Shown here in pieces: positions 29,181-37,542 of a stretch of 64,000 nucleotides of DNA; the first letter of the stretch is position 1, and each line of letters starts with the position of its first letter. The DNA lies in NCBI RefSeq assembly GCF_030412965.1, contig NZ_JAUHJQ010000010.1, positions 1 through 64,000 on the forward strand, read 5' to 3'. The DNA is from Nocardioides oceani. Its GTDB lineage: Bacteria > Actinomycetota > Actinomycetes > Propionibacteriales > Nocardioidaceae. The notes under the pieces are model-generated. The model saw only the letters and a program-made list of their open reading frames with translations, was not told where the DNA came from and did not search any database. The position numbers and the translations under genes were made by a program.

Positions 29181-30101
29181 TCACTCGCCAGGGGTGAGCT
29201 TCTCCTTGGCCTTGCTCAGCAGGTTCTCCGCGCCCTGGCCGTAGGCACCGGCGGCGTTCCCGGGCTTGCCGGGGCCCTTGCTGCCGTCGTACGTCGCGAA
29301 CAGCAGCGGGTCCGGAGCCGGGACCTCCTGCACGTCGTCGCCGAGCGCGACGCCGGGGGAGAACTGGATCTCCTTGTCCCCGATGAGCGTGGTGCCCTGG
29401 GCCCAGCGGCCCTCGGCGGCGGTGCTGCCCTCGTGGAAGCTGTAGAACGTGCGGCCGGGCTCGTCCTTCTCCTCGGCGGCGAGGGAGTCCTCGATGCCGT
29501 CGGTGAAGCCGTCCTCGATCAGCTGCTCGATCCCGAGCAGCCACTGCTGCTGGTGGAAGGTGTCGCGGGCGAGGTTGAACTGGAGGGTGTCCTTGACGCC
29601 CGGGTCGTCGGTCATCTGGTAGACCCGCGCGGTCTGCAGCCGGCTCTGCGCCTCCGCGGCGACGTTGCTGCGGAAGTCGGCGAGCAGGTTGCCGCTGGCG
29701 ACGATGTAGCCGCCGTTCCACGGCACGCCCTGGCTGTTGGTCGGCATCGCGGCGCCGCCGGTGACGATGGCGTGCTGCACGTTCTGCCCGCCGAGCACCG
29801 CGGCGAGCGCCGGGTTGGCGGCGGCGGCCTCGGCCTGGGTCTCGGACGGGGCGCCCTCGAGCAGGCGGGCCATCATCGTCACGAGCATCTCGACGTGGCC
29901 GATCTCCTCGGTGCCGATGTCGAGGATCATGTCCTTGTACTTGCCGGGGATCCGGCAGTTCCAGCCCTGCCAGAGGTACTGCATCATCACGGTCATCTCG
30001 CCGAACTGACCACCGACCAGCTCCTGCAGCTTCGCCGCGAAGAGCGCGTCGGGCCGCTCGGGCTTGACGTTGTACTGCAGCTCCTTGGTGTGTCGGTACA
30101 C
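29181..30101 (-). CDS. Manganese catalase
   Basis: A 306-residue non-haem catalase. The dimanganese ligands are in place: E35, E66 and H69 (GTEEIGHVEML), E150 and H183 (RDTFHQQQW); the first three carry the same numbers as in the Lactobacillus plantarum enzyme as I recall it. It converts hydrogen peroxide to water and oxygen in the cytosol. GTG 30101 gives the canonical start MYRHTKELQYNV and is preceded by GAAAGG. The operon continues with a putative manganese transporter and a small membrane protein. A second catalase, haem type, is at 43485. Confidence 0.95.
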   Translation of the reverse strand: MYRHTKELQYNVKPERPDALFAAKLQELVGGQFGEMTVMMQYLWQGWNCRIPGKYKDMILDIGTEEIGHVEMLVTMMARLLEGAPSETQAEAAAANPALAAVLGGQNVQHAIVTGGAAMPTNSQGVPWNGGYIVASGNLLADFRSNVAAEAQSRLQTARVYQMTDDPGVKDTLQFNLARDTFHQQQWLLGIEQLIEDGFTDGIEDSLAAEEKDEPGRTFYSFHEGSTAAEGRWAQGTTLIGDKEIQFSPGVALGDDVQEVPAPDPLLFATYDGSKGPGKPGNAAGAYGQGAENLLSKAKEKLTPGE

Positions 30102-30120
30102 GTGTCGCGCCTTTCGTCGG

Positions 30121-30137
30121 GGTGCGTCTCCCGCACC
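30121..30137 (-). promoter_or_regulatory. Hairpin in the Mn catalase leader
   Basis: GGTGCG-TCTCC-CGCACC forms a 6-bp stem 20 nt upstream of the Mn catalase GTG. It could stabilise the mRNA 5' end or serve as an operator. The gene-free stretch 30102-30416 otherwise holds the tandem repeat described separately and the BTAD gene promoter. Confidence 0.35.
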
Positions 30138-30215
30138 GGATGAGGACCACGCTCCCGGGCCGCCGTGACGCGGCCGTGGGCCGCGACGTACGCCGCCCCG
30201 CCGAGGTCCGCGTCA

Positions 30216-30309
30216 GGCCCGACGTACGCCGGGCCGTACGCCGCTCCGTCGTCGCGCCGTGCGGCCCGACGTACGCCGGGCCGTACGCCGCTCCGTCGTC
30301 GCGCCGTGC
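30216..30309. repeat. Perfect 47-bp tandem duplication
   Basis: Two identical 47-bp copies at 30216-30262 and 30263-30309, rich in CGTACG-type self-complementary bases; a decayed related stretch (GCGACGTACGCCG) lies just upstream. It occupies the intergenic region between divergent Mn catalase and BTAD genes. Confidence 0.9.
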
Positions 30310-30416
30310 GGCGTTCGTCGCCGCTGCGTCGCCGCTGCGTCACGCCTGCGTCACCGGCCGCTGAAAAACCCCGGTAGGTATGGATGGTGGTAAAGACTCC
30401 GGGGAACCGCCCGGCC

Positions 30417-31151
30417 ATGGACCCGTCGCCGGCGCCGCAGCTGAGGCTGTCGCTGTTGGGTGGTTTCTGCCTCCGCTTCGGCGAGGACGACCTCGACCTC
30501 GCCCGCCCCGCCCAACGCCTCCTCGCGCACCTGGCCGTCGTCGCGCGGCGCGCCAAGGTCCCGCGCACGGCGCTCGCCGAGCGGCTCTGGGCCGACGCCG
30601 AGCCCGCCCGGGCCGCCGCCAGCCTCCGCACCGTCCTGTGGCGGCTGCCCCGACCCCGCGGCCGCACGCTCGTGCAGTGCACCTCGACCTCGGTGCGCCT
30701 CGGCGACGACGTCACCGTCGACCTGTGGGAGGCCGAGGACGCCGCCCAGGTGCTGCGCGACGGCGAGCGGCCCGACGCCGCGCTGGCCCGGCTCTGGCGC
30801 GACGACCTGCTGCCGAGCTGGCACGACGAGTGGCTCGACGTCGAGCGGGAGAGCTACCGGCAGCTGCGGCTGCACGCCCTGGAGCGCTCCTCGGAGGTCC
30901 TGCGCGTCGACGGCCGGCACGAGGAGGCGCTCGGCGCGGCGCTCGAGGCGGTCCGGTCCGAGCCGCTGCGCGAGAGCGCGCACCGGCGCGTGGTCGAGGT
31001 GCACCTCGCCGAGGGCAACCACGCGGAGGCGCTGCGGCAGTACGACCACTACCGCCGGCTGCTCGCCGCCGAGCTCGGTCTGTCACCCTCGCCGGTGATC
31101 CGCCGGCTGGTCGGCCCGATGCTCGGCCGGCCGCTCGACAGCGCCGGCTGA
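30417..31151 (+). CDS. BTAD-domain (SARP-like) transcriptional regulator
   Basis: A 244-residue protein. Residues about 8-95 form an OmpR-type winged helix (LRLSLLGGFCLRFGEDDLDL, ALAERLWADAEPARAAASLR). Residues about 105-235 form the bacterial transcriptional activator domain, with WHDEWLDVERESYRQLRLHA and the TPR-like tail HAEALRQYDHYRRLLAAELG. Size matches minimal SARP regulators that lack ATPase domains. ATG 30417 is chosen, with GGGGAA upstream; an in-frame ATG at 30384 behind GGTAGG would add 11 residues. The secreted beta-helix gene follows after 31 bp. Targets unknown. Confidence 0.85.
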   Translation: MDPSPAPQLRLSLLGGFCLRFGEDDLDLARPAQRLLAHLAVVARRAKVPRTALAERLWADAEPARAAASLRTVLWRLPRPRGRTLVQCTSTSVRLGDDVTVDLWEAEDAAQVLRDGERPDAALARLWRDDLLPSWHDEWLDVERESYRQLRLHALERSSEVLRVDGRHEEALGAALEAVRSEPLRESAHRRVVEVHLAEGNHAEALRQYDHYRRLLAAELGLSPSPVIRRLVGPMLGRPLDSAG

Positions 31152-31182
31152 CGCCGGCAGGTCCCACCGCAGGAGGAGCCCC

Positions 31183-32382
31183 ATGACCCGGCGCCGCGCC
31201 GCCACTCGCACCTCGACCACCGCGCTGGCCGCTGCCCTCGTCGCCGCCGCGCTCACGACGGGCACGGTGGTCCCGGCGGTCACGCCCGCCCCGGCGGCGT
31301 ACGCCGACAGCGACCCGCGCACCTGGCGGGTCGGCCCGGACCGGGCGCTCACCACCCCCAGCGCCGCGGCGGCGGTCGCGGGCGACGGCGACACGGTCCT
31401 CATCGACGCCGGGACCTACACCGGGGACGTCGCGGTGTGGACCCAGGACGACCTGACCCTGCGCGGCGTCGGCGGCCGCGCCCACCTGCGCGCCGGCGGG
31501 CAGAGCGCCCAGGGCAAGGCGATCTGGGTGATCGCGGGGGACCGCACGCGGGTGGACCGGGTCGAGCTCAGCGGCGCGACCGTCCCGGACGGCAACGGCG
31601 CCGGCATCCGCCAGGAGGGCGACGACCTGACGGTGACCCGCAGCTGGTTCCACGACAACGAGAACGGCATCCTCACCGGCGCGGCGCCCGGGAGCGACGT
31701 CGTGGTCCGCACGTCCCGCTTCTTCCGCAACGGCCGGGGGGACGGATACACCCACAACCTCTACGTCGGCGCGGTCCGCTCGCTCACCGTCACCGGCAGC
31801 CTCCTGTGGGGCGCCGACGTCGGCCACGAGCTGAAGTCCCGCGCCGTCCGCACCACCGTCGTCGGCAACCGGATCTCCGACCGCGGCGCGACGGCCAGCT
31901 ACTCCATCGACCTGCCGAACGGCGGCCGGGCGCTCGTCGCCGGCAACGTCGTCGTGCAGGGCCCGCGCTCGGAGAACCCCACGCTGGTCTCGTACGGCGC
32001 CGAGGGGCTGACCCACGCCTCCCGGCAGCTGTGGGTCGTCAACAACACCCTGGTCAACCGCCGCTCGAGCGGGACGTTCGTCGCGGTCGCCGACGGTGGC
32101 CGCGCCCACCTCCACGACAACCTGCTCGTCGGCCCGGGCGACCTGGTCGGTGGGGACACGTCGTCGGTGTCGGCCAACCGCCGGGTCGGGCCGGGTGGGT
32201 TCCGCGACGCCGCGGCCGAGGACTTCCGGCTGCGGGCCTCCTCACCGGCGATCGACCGCGGCGTGCGGGTGCCGAAGCGGTGGCGGGCGCGGTGGCAGTA
32301 CGTCCACCCGGCCGGCGTCGCCCGGCGACCGGTCGTCGGCCGGCTCGACCTCGGCGCCTACGAGCACCCCGGCCGCGGCTGA
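31183..32382 (+). CDS. Secreted right-handed parallel beta-helix protein
   Basis: A 399-residue exported protein: signal peptide from basic MTRRRAATRTSTTALAAAL to about AAYA (residue 40). The rest is built from short beta-helix rungs, for example LTVTRSWFHDNENGILTGA and VVVRTSRFFRNGR, as in pectate-lyase-like superfamily members, ending in the frequent tail PVVGRLDLGAYEHPGRG. Such proteins bind or cleave polysaccharides; no specific catalytic set can be assigned. ATG 31183 has an excellent AGGAGGAG site. It probably shares a transcript with the BTAD regulator. Confidence 0.85.
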   Translation: MTRRRAATRTSTTALAAALVAAALTTGTVVPAVTPAPAAYADSDPRTWRVGPDRALTTPSAAAAVAGDGDTVLIDAGTYTGDVAVWTQDDLTLRGVGGRAHLRAGGQSAQGKAIWVIAGDRTRVDRVELSGATVPDGNGAGIRQEGDDLTVTRSWFHDNENGILTGAAPGSDVVVRTSRFFRNGRGDGYTHNLYVGAVRSLTVTGSLLWGADVGHELKSRAVRTTVVGNRISDRGATASYSIDLPNGGRALVAGNVVVQGPRSENPTLVSYGAEGLTHASRQLWVVNNTLVNRRSSGTFVAVADGGRAHLHDNLLVGPGDLVGGDTSSVSANRRVGPGGFRDAAAEDFRLRASSPAIDRGVRVPKRWRARWQYVHPAGVARRPVVGRLDLGAYEHPGRG

Positions 32383-32399
32383 CCCGGCGACGTACGTCG

Positions 32400-33914
32400 T
32401 CAGCCGACCGCCTGGAAGCGGACGTCCGCGGCCAAGCCGTCGGCCGTGCCGCCGTTGGCGACGGTCACCTCGACCCGCGACACCGCACCCGCGGCGAACG
32501 GCACGGTCACGCTGCCGTTGCCCTGCTTGTTGACCCCGACGTACGTCGTGACGGTGGTGCCGTCGACGCGGTGGACCGTGACGGCCGCGCGGCCGGCGCG
32601 GACGTCGGCGAGGTCGACCCGCACCTTGAGCTGGCGGCTGCCGGCGAAGGGCAGCACCGATCCGGTCGCGCTCGTGAGGTGGTCCAGGACGGCCGTGCGG
32701 GTGGCGTTCGGCGCCTTCCGTGCGAGCTGGACCGGGTCGAGAGTGTCCGGCGCGGTCGGGTAGCCCTGCTCGACGGCCTCCTCGTAGACGTCGGCGGGGT
32801 GCTGGTTGGCGTCGGCGAACCCGACGTACTCCTGCGGCAGCGAGGTGCCGCGCGCCGTGAGCACCGTCGCCAAGGCCTGCACGGAGGTGGTCGGGTTCGG
32901 GCCGCGCGTGGTGTCGAGCGCCTCCCACACCTCGCGGACCAGGTTCGGCAGCCCGGCGGTCTCGTCGGGGTGCTGCTCGGTGAGGTAGCGCCAGAAGATC
33001 CAGTTGCCGTAGGCGGTGAAGTCCATGGTGTCGAGCGGGGTCGACGGGCCCGAGAGCGGGTAGCGCGTCGCAGCCGGGTCGCCCAGCTGGCCGTAGCCGA
33101 GGAAGGTGACGTTGTCGTTGACCCCGTCGTAGAGCTCGTCCTCCATCGCGGTGGCGGTCGACTCCATCAGCCAGCCGTCGTCCTCGGCGTCGTAGGCGAG
33201 CTGGACGGCGTGGAAGTACTCGTGGGCGACGGTCACCTGCAACATCGAGGTGGGGTCCAGCCACGGCACGTTCGCGTAGTCGTTGTCGAACCCGCAGTAG
33301 GCGTACCAGGCGCTGCCGACGACCGGGCCGTCGGCGTCGGAGCGGCAGTAGCCGTACGCGCCGAAGGCGTCGATGTTCCCGAGGTAGAAGTCGGTGCGGG
33401 TGTCGCCCTCCTGGCCCTCGTCGGCCAGCGGGCGCCGGTAGCCGGCCGCCGCGTAGGCGTCGGCGACGTCGCCGATGGTGTCGAACGCGGTGTCGGCGAA
33501 GTCGGGCGTCGTCGCGTGCTCGCCCTCCTCCACCCAGTGCAGGCAGTAGTCGTCCGCGCAACGGGTCTGCAGGTCGGCGTCCTCGCCGTAGTAGATGTCG
33601 CGCGGGTCCTCGGGGTCGTCCGGCGGCGTCGTCGGCCGCAGCAGGAGGCTCTCGGCGTCGGCGCGGTCCTCGCCCCGGAGCGCGTCCTTGGCGACGTACA
33701 GGTCGCGCATCAGCAGCGTCAGGTCCCGCTCCCCGGCGGACCCGCCCGCGAGGGCGGCCTCGACGTCGGCGAGGGCGGCCTGGGCAGCCTTCGCTGCCTT
33801 GGTGGTGCTGGAGCCGGCGCGGGGCGCGTCGGCGGTCGCCGTGGCCGCGAGGCCGGTGCCGAGGGACAGGGCGAGGCCGGTTGCGAGCAGGCCGGCGGTG
33901 GTGCGGATGCGCAT
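32400..33914 (-). CDS. Secreted zinc metalloprotease, MXAN_6640-like
   Basis: A 504-residue exported protein with signal peptide LLATGLALSLGTGLAATATA. The zinc-protease site is H231-E232-Y-F-H235-AVQLAYDAED, followed by DGWLMESTATAMEDELYD, whose glutamate is the likely third ligand (gluzincin pattern). This combination matches proteins annotated MXAN_6640-family putative metalloproteases. The C-terminal 90 residues look like a beta-sandwich accessory domain (PFAGSRQLKVRVDL onward). ATG 33914 follows AGGAGA. Two Cys pairs (CADDYC and YCRSD/YCGFD) suggest disulfides. The upstream region is occupied by the repeat array. Confidence 0.85.
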   Translation of the reverse strand: MRIRTTAGLLATGLALSLGTGLAATATADAPRAGSSTTKAAKAAQAALADVEAALAGGSAGERDLTLLMRDLYVAKDALRGEDRADAESLLLRPTTPPDDPEDPRDIYYGEDADLQTRCADDYCLHWVEEGEHATTPDFADTAFDTIGDVADAYAAAGYRRPLADEGQEGDTRTDFYLGNIDAFGAYGYCRSDADGPVVGSAWYAYCGFDNDYANVPWLDPTSMLQVTVAHEYFHAVQLAYDAEDDGWLMESTATAMEDELYDGVNDNVTFLGYGQLGDPAATRYPLSGPSTPLDTMDFTAYGNWIFWRYLTEQHPDETAGLPNLVREVWEALDTTRGPNPTTSVQALATVLTARGTSLPQEYVGFADANQHPADVYEEAVEQGYPTAPDTLDPVQLARKAPNATRTAVLDHLTSATGSVLPFAGSRQLKVRVDLADVRAGRAAVTVHRVDGTTVTTYVGVNKQGNGSVTVPFAAGAVSRVEVTVANGGTADGLAADVRFQAVG

Positions 33915-33993
33915 GGTTTCTCCTGGTCAGGGGGCCTGCGCATCCTCCCGCGTCCGGTCCCCCTGCGTCCGCGGAATGGCGACACCGCAACCC

Positions 33994-35101
33994 GCTGGTC
34001 GAGCAGGGAAGCGCGCCACGCCGGTCGAGCAGGGAAGCGCGCCAGCGCTGAGCGTCGTCGAGGCCCGGTGAGGGGCGCAGGGCCTTCCGCTGGTCGAGCA
34101 GGGAAGCGCGCCAGCGCTGAGCGTCGTCGAGACCCGGTGAGGGGCGCAGGGCCTCCCGCTGGTCGAGCAGGGAAGCGCGCCAGCGCTGAGCGTCGTCGAG
34201 ACCCGGTGAGGGGCGCAGGGCCTCCCGCTGGTCGAGCAGGGAAGCGCGCCAGCGCTGAGCGTCGTCGAGACCCGGTGAGGGGCGCAGGGCCTTCCGCTGG
34301 TCGAGCAGGGAAGCGCGCCAGCGCTGAGCGTCGTCGAGACCCGGTGAGGGGCGCAGGGCCTTCCGCTGGTCGAGCAGGGAAGCGCGCCAGCGCTGAGCGT
34401 CGTCGAGACCCGGTGAGGGGGCGCAGGGCCTGCCGCTGGTCGAGCAGGGAAGCGCGCCAGCGCTGAGCGTCGTCGAGACCCGGTGAGGGGGCGCAGGGCC
34501 TTGGGAACGTCACGGGGTTTCGACGACGCTCGCCAGGGCTCGCTGCTCAACCAGCAGAGGGGCGCAGGGCCGTCCGCTGGTGGAGCAGGGAAGCGCGCCA
34601 GTGCTGAGCGTCGTCGAGACCCGGTGAGGGGCGCAGGGCCTTGGGAACGTCACGGGGTTTCGACGACGCTCGCCGGGGCTCGCTGCTCGACCAGCGGACG
34701 GGCGCAGGGCCTTCCGCTGGTCGAGCAGGGAAGCGCGCCAGCGCTGAGCGTCGTCGAGACCCGGTGAGGGGCGCAGGGCCTTGGGAACGTCACGGGGTTT
34801 CGACGACGCTCGCTAGGGCTCGCTGCTCAACCAGCGGACGGGCGCAGGGCCTTCCGCTGGTCGAGCAGGGAAGCGCGCCAGCGCTGAGCGTCGTCGAGAC
34901 CCGGTGAGGGGGCGCAGGGCCTTGGGAACGTCACGGGGTTTCGACGACGCTCGCCGGGGCTCGCTGCTCAACCGGCGGACGGGCGCTGGGCCTTGGGAAC
35001 GTCACGGGGTTTCGACGACGCTGGCCAGGGCTCGCTGCTCAACCAGCGGACGGGCGCGGGGACCTGGGGAGGTCACGGGGTTCCGCACGACGCTCGACCA
35101 G
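33994..35101. repeat. 1.1-kb array of 69-70 bp direct and inverted REP-like repeats
   Basis: Ten near-identical forward units (starting CTGGTCGAGCAGGG and ending near CCCGGTGA) begin at 34021 (first base diverged), 34090, 34159, 34228, 34297, 34366, 34436, 34577, 34717 and 34857, with a 27-bp partial at 33994. From 34511 reverse-oriented units (starting CACGGGGTTTCGACGACGCT) alternate at 34511, 34651, 34791, 34932 and 35003, with a decayed copy at 35074, giving a 140-bp composite period. Adjacent inverted units form hairpins such as the perfect 16-bp stem 34683-34698 with 34713-34728. It contains no credible gene despite long open frames. Confidence 0.95.
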
Positions 35102-35107
35102 TGGGGG

Positions 35108-36106
35108 TCAGAGGCGGACGAGCATCTTGCCGATGTTCTGGCCCTGGTGCAGGCCGAGGAACGCGTCGACGGTGCTGTCGAGGCCCTCGGTGAACGTCTC
35201 GCGGTGCTTCAGCCGGCCCTCGGCGAGCCAGCCGCCGGCACGGCCGTAGAACTCCCGGGCGGCGTCGCCGTGGTCGGTGACGATGAACCCGCGCAGGGTG
35301 ATCCGCTTCTGCACGACCATGAACATGTTGCGGGGGCCCGGCGTCGGCTCGGTGTCGTTGTAGGACGCGATGGCGCCGCAGGCGGCGATCCGGCCGAAGT
35401 CGGCCATCCGCTGGATGGCGGCCTCGAGGTGCTCCCCGCCGACGTTGTCGAAGTAGACGTCGACCGCGCCGTGCTCCTTCAGCTGCGCCGCGACCGGACC
35501 GTCGTGGTAGTCGAACGCCGCGTCGAACCCGAGCTCCTCGGTCAGCCAGCGCACCTTCTCCGGCGACCCCGCGGACCCGATCACCTTGGCCGCGCCCAGC
35601 TCGCGTGCGACCTGGCCGGCCACGGAGCCCACAGCGCCCGCCGCACCGGAGACGAAGACGGTGTCGCCGTCCTGGACGGGCGCGATCCGGGTGAGGCCGA
35701 CGTACGCCGTGAGGCCGGGCATGGCGAGCACGCCGAGGTAGGCGCTGGCGGGGACCTGGGAGACGTCGACCTTGCGGACCTGGTCGGCCGGGAGCAGGGC
35801 GTGCTCGCGCCAGCCGGCCTGGTGCAGGACGGTGTCGCCGGGGGAGAGGCGGTCGTCGCCCGACGCCAGCACCTCGCCGACCGCGCCGCCCTCGAGCGGG
35901 GCGTCGAGGGCGAAGGGCGGCACGTAGGACTTGGCGTCGTTCATGCGGCCGCGCATGTAGGGGTCGACGGAGAGGACCGTGTTGCGGACGAGGACCTCGC
36001 CGGGCGTGGGGTCGGGAAGCTCGGTGGTGACGGTGCGGAAGTTCTCCGGCACCGGCCAGCCGGTGGGGCGGGAGGCCAGGTGGATCTCTCGGGTCGTCGT
36101 GGGCAT
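35108..36106 (-). CDS. NADP-dependent oxidoreductase, zinc-independent MDR family (CurA/leukotriene-reductase type)
   Basis: A 332-residue medium-chain reductase. The N-terminal part REIHLASRPTGWPVPENF and LSVDPYMRGRM are typical of the CurA / prostaglandin-reductase-like branch; no zinc-binding cysteines are present. The NADP site is VFVSGAAGAVGSVAGQVARE, followed by KVIGSAGSPEKVRWL and DVYFDNVGGEHLEAA. Members reduce the double bond of enones. It is cytosolic. ATG 36106 is clear. The gene ends 7 bp from the repeat array and is separated from the HesB-like gene by a strong terminator. Confidence 0.92.
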   Translation of the reverse strand: MPTTTREIHLASRPTGWPVPENFRTVTTELPDPTPGEVLVRNTVLSVDPYMRGRMNDAKSYVPPFALDAPLEGGAVGEVLASGDDRLSPGDTVLHQAGWREHALLPADQVRKVDVSQVPASAYLGVLAMPGLTAYVGLTRIAPVQDGDTVFVSGAAGAVGSVAGQVARELGAAKVIGSAGSPEKVRWLTEELGFDAAFDYHDGPVAAQLKEHGAVDVYFDNVGGEHLEAAIQRMADFGRIAACGAIASYNDTEPTPGPRNMFMVVQKRITLRGFIVTDHGDAAREFYGRAGGWLAEGRLKHRETFTEGLDSTVDAFLGLHQGQNIGKMLVRL

Positions 36107-36143
36107 GGCGTCGATCCTGCCAACCGGCTGGGCGCCGGGGACG

Positions 36144-36180
36144 CGGCAGGGCCCCGACCGCGACGGTCGGGGCCCTGCCG
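36144..36180 (-). terminator. Strong 16-bp stem terminator
   Basis: CGGCAGGGCCCCGACC (36144-36159), loop GCGAC, GGTCGGGGCCCTGCCG (36165-36180) is a perfect 16-bp stem located 20 bp after the HesB-like stop, so it ends that transcript before the oxidoreductase gene. Confidence 0.75.
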
Positions 36181-36200
36181 GTCGTGCTGGGGTGGGGCGC

Positions 36201-36485
36201 TCAGGGCTGGAGGCCGAGGGCGAACTCCACCTTCCCGCTCGGGTCGACGGCGGCGTCGAGGACCTTGTCGTCGAGCATCACGGCGGACGCCTCGTCGAGG
36301 TAGATCGTGGCGCCGGACTGCTGGACCACCTGGTCCCCGGGCTCGGCCGCCTCGGCGGCGGTGACCGCGAAGGTCGGGTCCGTCGCGCTCTCGGAGGTGA
36401 TGCGCAGGCCGGCCGTGTCCGGCAGCCCGGGCTGGGTGGAGATGTCCTTCACGATGGTGCTGGCGTTCTCGGTGAGGGTGAGCAC
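36201..36485 (-). CDS. HesB/IscA-like protein without cysteines
   Basis: A 94-residue protein of the Fe-S biogenesis fold: MLTLTENASTIVKDISTQPG, AGLRITSESATDP, and IYLDEASAVMLDDKVLDA, aligning with A-type carrier proteins. The three cysteines that A-type carriers use to hold iron or clusters are all absent, so it is unlikely to be a canonical scaffold. GTG 36485 is preceded by GGAGGAGG. It is divergent from the SDR gene and is followed by a strong terminator. Confidence 0.8.
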   Translation of the reverse strand: MLTLTENASTIVKDISTQPGLPDTAGLRITSESATDPTFAVTAAEAAEPGDQVVQQSGATIYLDEASAVMLDDKVLDAAVDPSGKVEFALGLQP

Positions 36486-36593
36486 TGCTCGCCTCCTCCA
36501 GATCGTGTGCAGGTCCCGACCCACCGTTCCCGACAGCTGCGGTCGACACAAGTCGGGCCCGGACCCCCGGAGTGTCGTGGGAGGGTGGCGCCC

Positions 36594-37496
36594 GTGCCGA
36601 AGCTGCCCGACCTCCGCCGCTCCTCCGTGCCCCGCTGGCGCGACGTCCCGCCCCAGCACGGCCGGCGGTTCGTCGTCACCGGCGCCAGCAGCGGGATCGG
36701 GCTGGAGGTCTCCCGCGCGCTCGCCGGGGCGGGCGCCGAGGTCGTCCTCGCCGTGCGCGACCGCGCCAAGGGGGAACGCGTCGCGGCCGGGCTGCCCGGT
36801 CGCGTCGAGGTGCAGGTGCTCGACGTGTCCGACCTGTCCTCGGTGCGCGCCTTCGCCGACGGCGTCGGCCGCGTCGACGTGCTGGTCAACAACGCCGGGA
36901 TCCTGGGCGTGCCGTTCGCGCGCACCGCCGACGGGCTCGAGACGACGCTCGCCACCAACCACCTCGGCCACTTCGCACTGACCAACCTGCTGCTGGCGCG
37001 GCTGGCCGACCGCGTCGTGGTCACCGGCTCACGCTCCCACCTCCACGGCGAGCTCGACGTCGACGACCTCGGCTGGGAGCGGCGCACCTACCGTCCCTAC
37101 GCGGCGTACGCCGCCTCCAAGCTGGCGAACCTGCTCTTCCTCGCCGAGCTCCAGCGGCGCCTGACCGCGGCCGGCTCGACCCTGCGCGCGACCGGGGCGC
37201 ACCCGGGCTCGACGGCCACCGCGATCACCGCCAGCTCCGGCAACGGGCTCCTCACCTGGGTCGGCTCGTGGGGTCACCGCCTCGCCGGCATGCAGCCGTG
37301 GCAGGGCGCGCTGCCGACGTTGTACGCCGCCACCATGGACGTGCCCGGCAACACCTACGTCGGCCCCAGCGGCCCCGGCGAGATGCAGGGCTGGCCGACC
37401 ACCGCCCGGCGGGCGCCGGCCGCGCTCGACCCCGACCTGGCCCGCCGCCTGTGGGAGCGCTCCGAGGAGCTGACCAGGGTGCGCTTCCCGCTGTGA
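36594..37496 (+). CDS. Short-chain dehydrogenase/reductase
   Basis: A 300-residue SDR with cofactor motif VTGASSGIGLEV, the NNAGILG structural motif, TNHLGHFALTNLLL and the catalytic Y-x3-K in AAYAASKLANLLF. It resembles the retinol-dehydrogenase / oxidoreductase branch (NHLGHF). The active-site serine lies in VVVTGSRSHLHG. GTG 36594 is chosen because GGGAGGG lies 8 nt upstream; GTG 36585 would overlap that site. It is divergent from the HesB-like gene. Substrate unknown. Confidence 0.88.
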   Translation: MPKLPDLRRSSVPRWRDVPPQHGRRFVVTGASSGIGLEVSRALAGAGAEVVLAVRDRAKGERVAAGLPGRVEVQVLDVSDLSSVRAFADGVGRVDVLVNNAGILGVPFARTADGLETTLATNHLGHFALTNLLLARLADRVVVTGSRSHLHGELDVDDLGWERRTYRPYAAYAASKLANLLFLAELQRRLTAAGSTLRATGAHPGSTATAITASSGNGLLTWVGSWGHRLAGMQPWQGALPTLYAATMDVPGNTYVGPSGPGEMQGWPTTARRAPAALDPDLARRLWERSEELTRVRFPL

Positions 37497-37542
37497 CTCC
37501 ACGGGCTGGCCGACCACCGTCCACCGGGCGGCCGGCGAGGCC

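Noticed and set aside
30121..30364. Small coding frames over the 47-bp duplication
   Set aside because: They encode repeated Arg/Ala/Pro-rich residues created by the tandem repeat; no start signals.
31437..34466. Very long open frame across the beta-helix gene, metalloprotease gene and repeats
   Set aside because: It is antisense or out of frame to genes with clear domains and continues into repeats as a low-complexity Arg/Ala/Gly product; high GC removes stop codons.
33994..35101. CRISPR array
   Set aside because: The repeats are contiguous 69-70 bp units without unique spacers, half of the region alternates orientation, and no cas gene is present.
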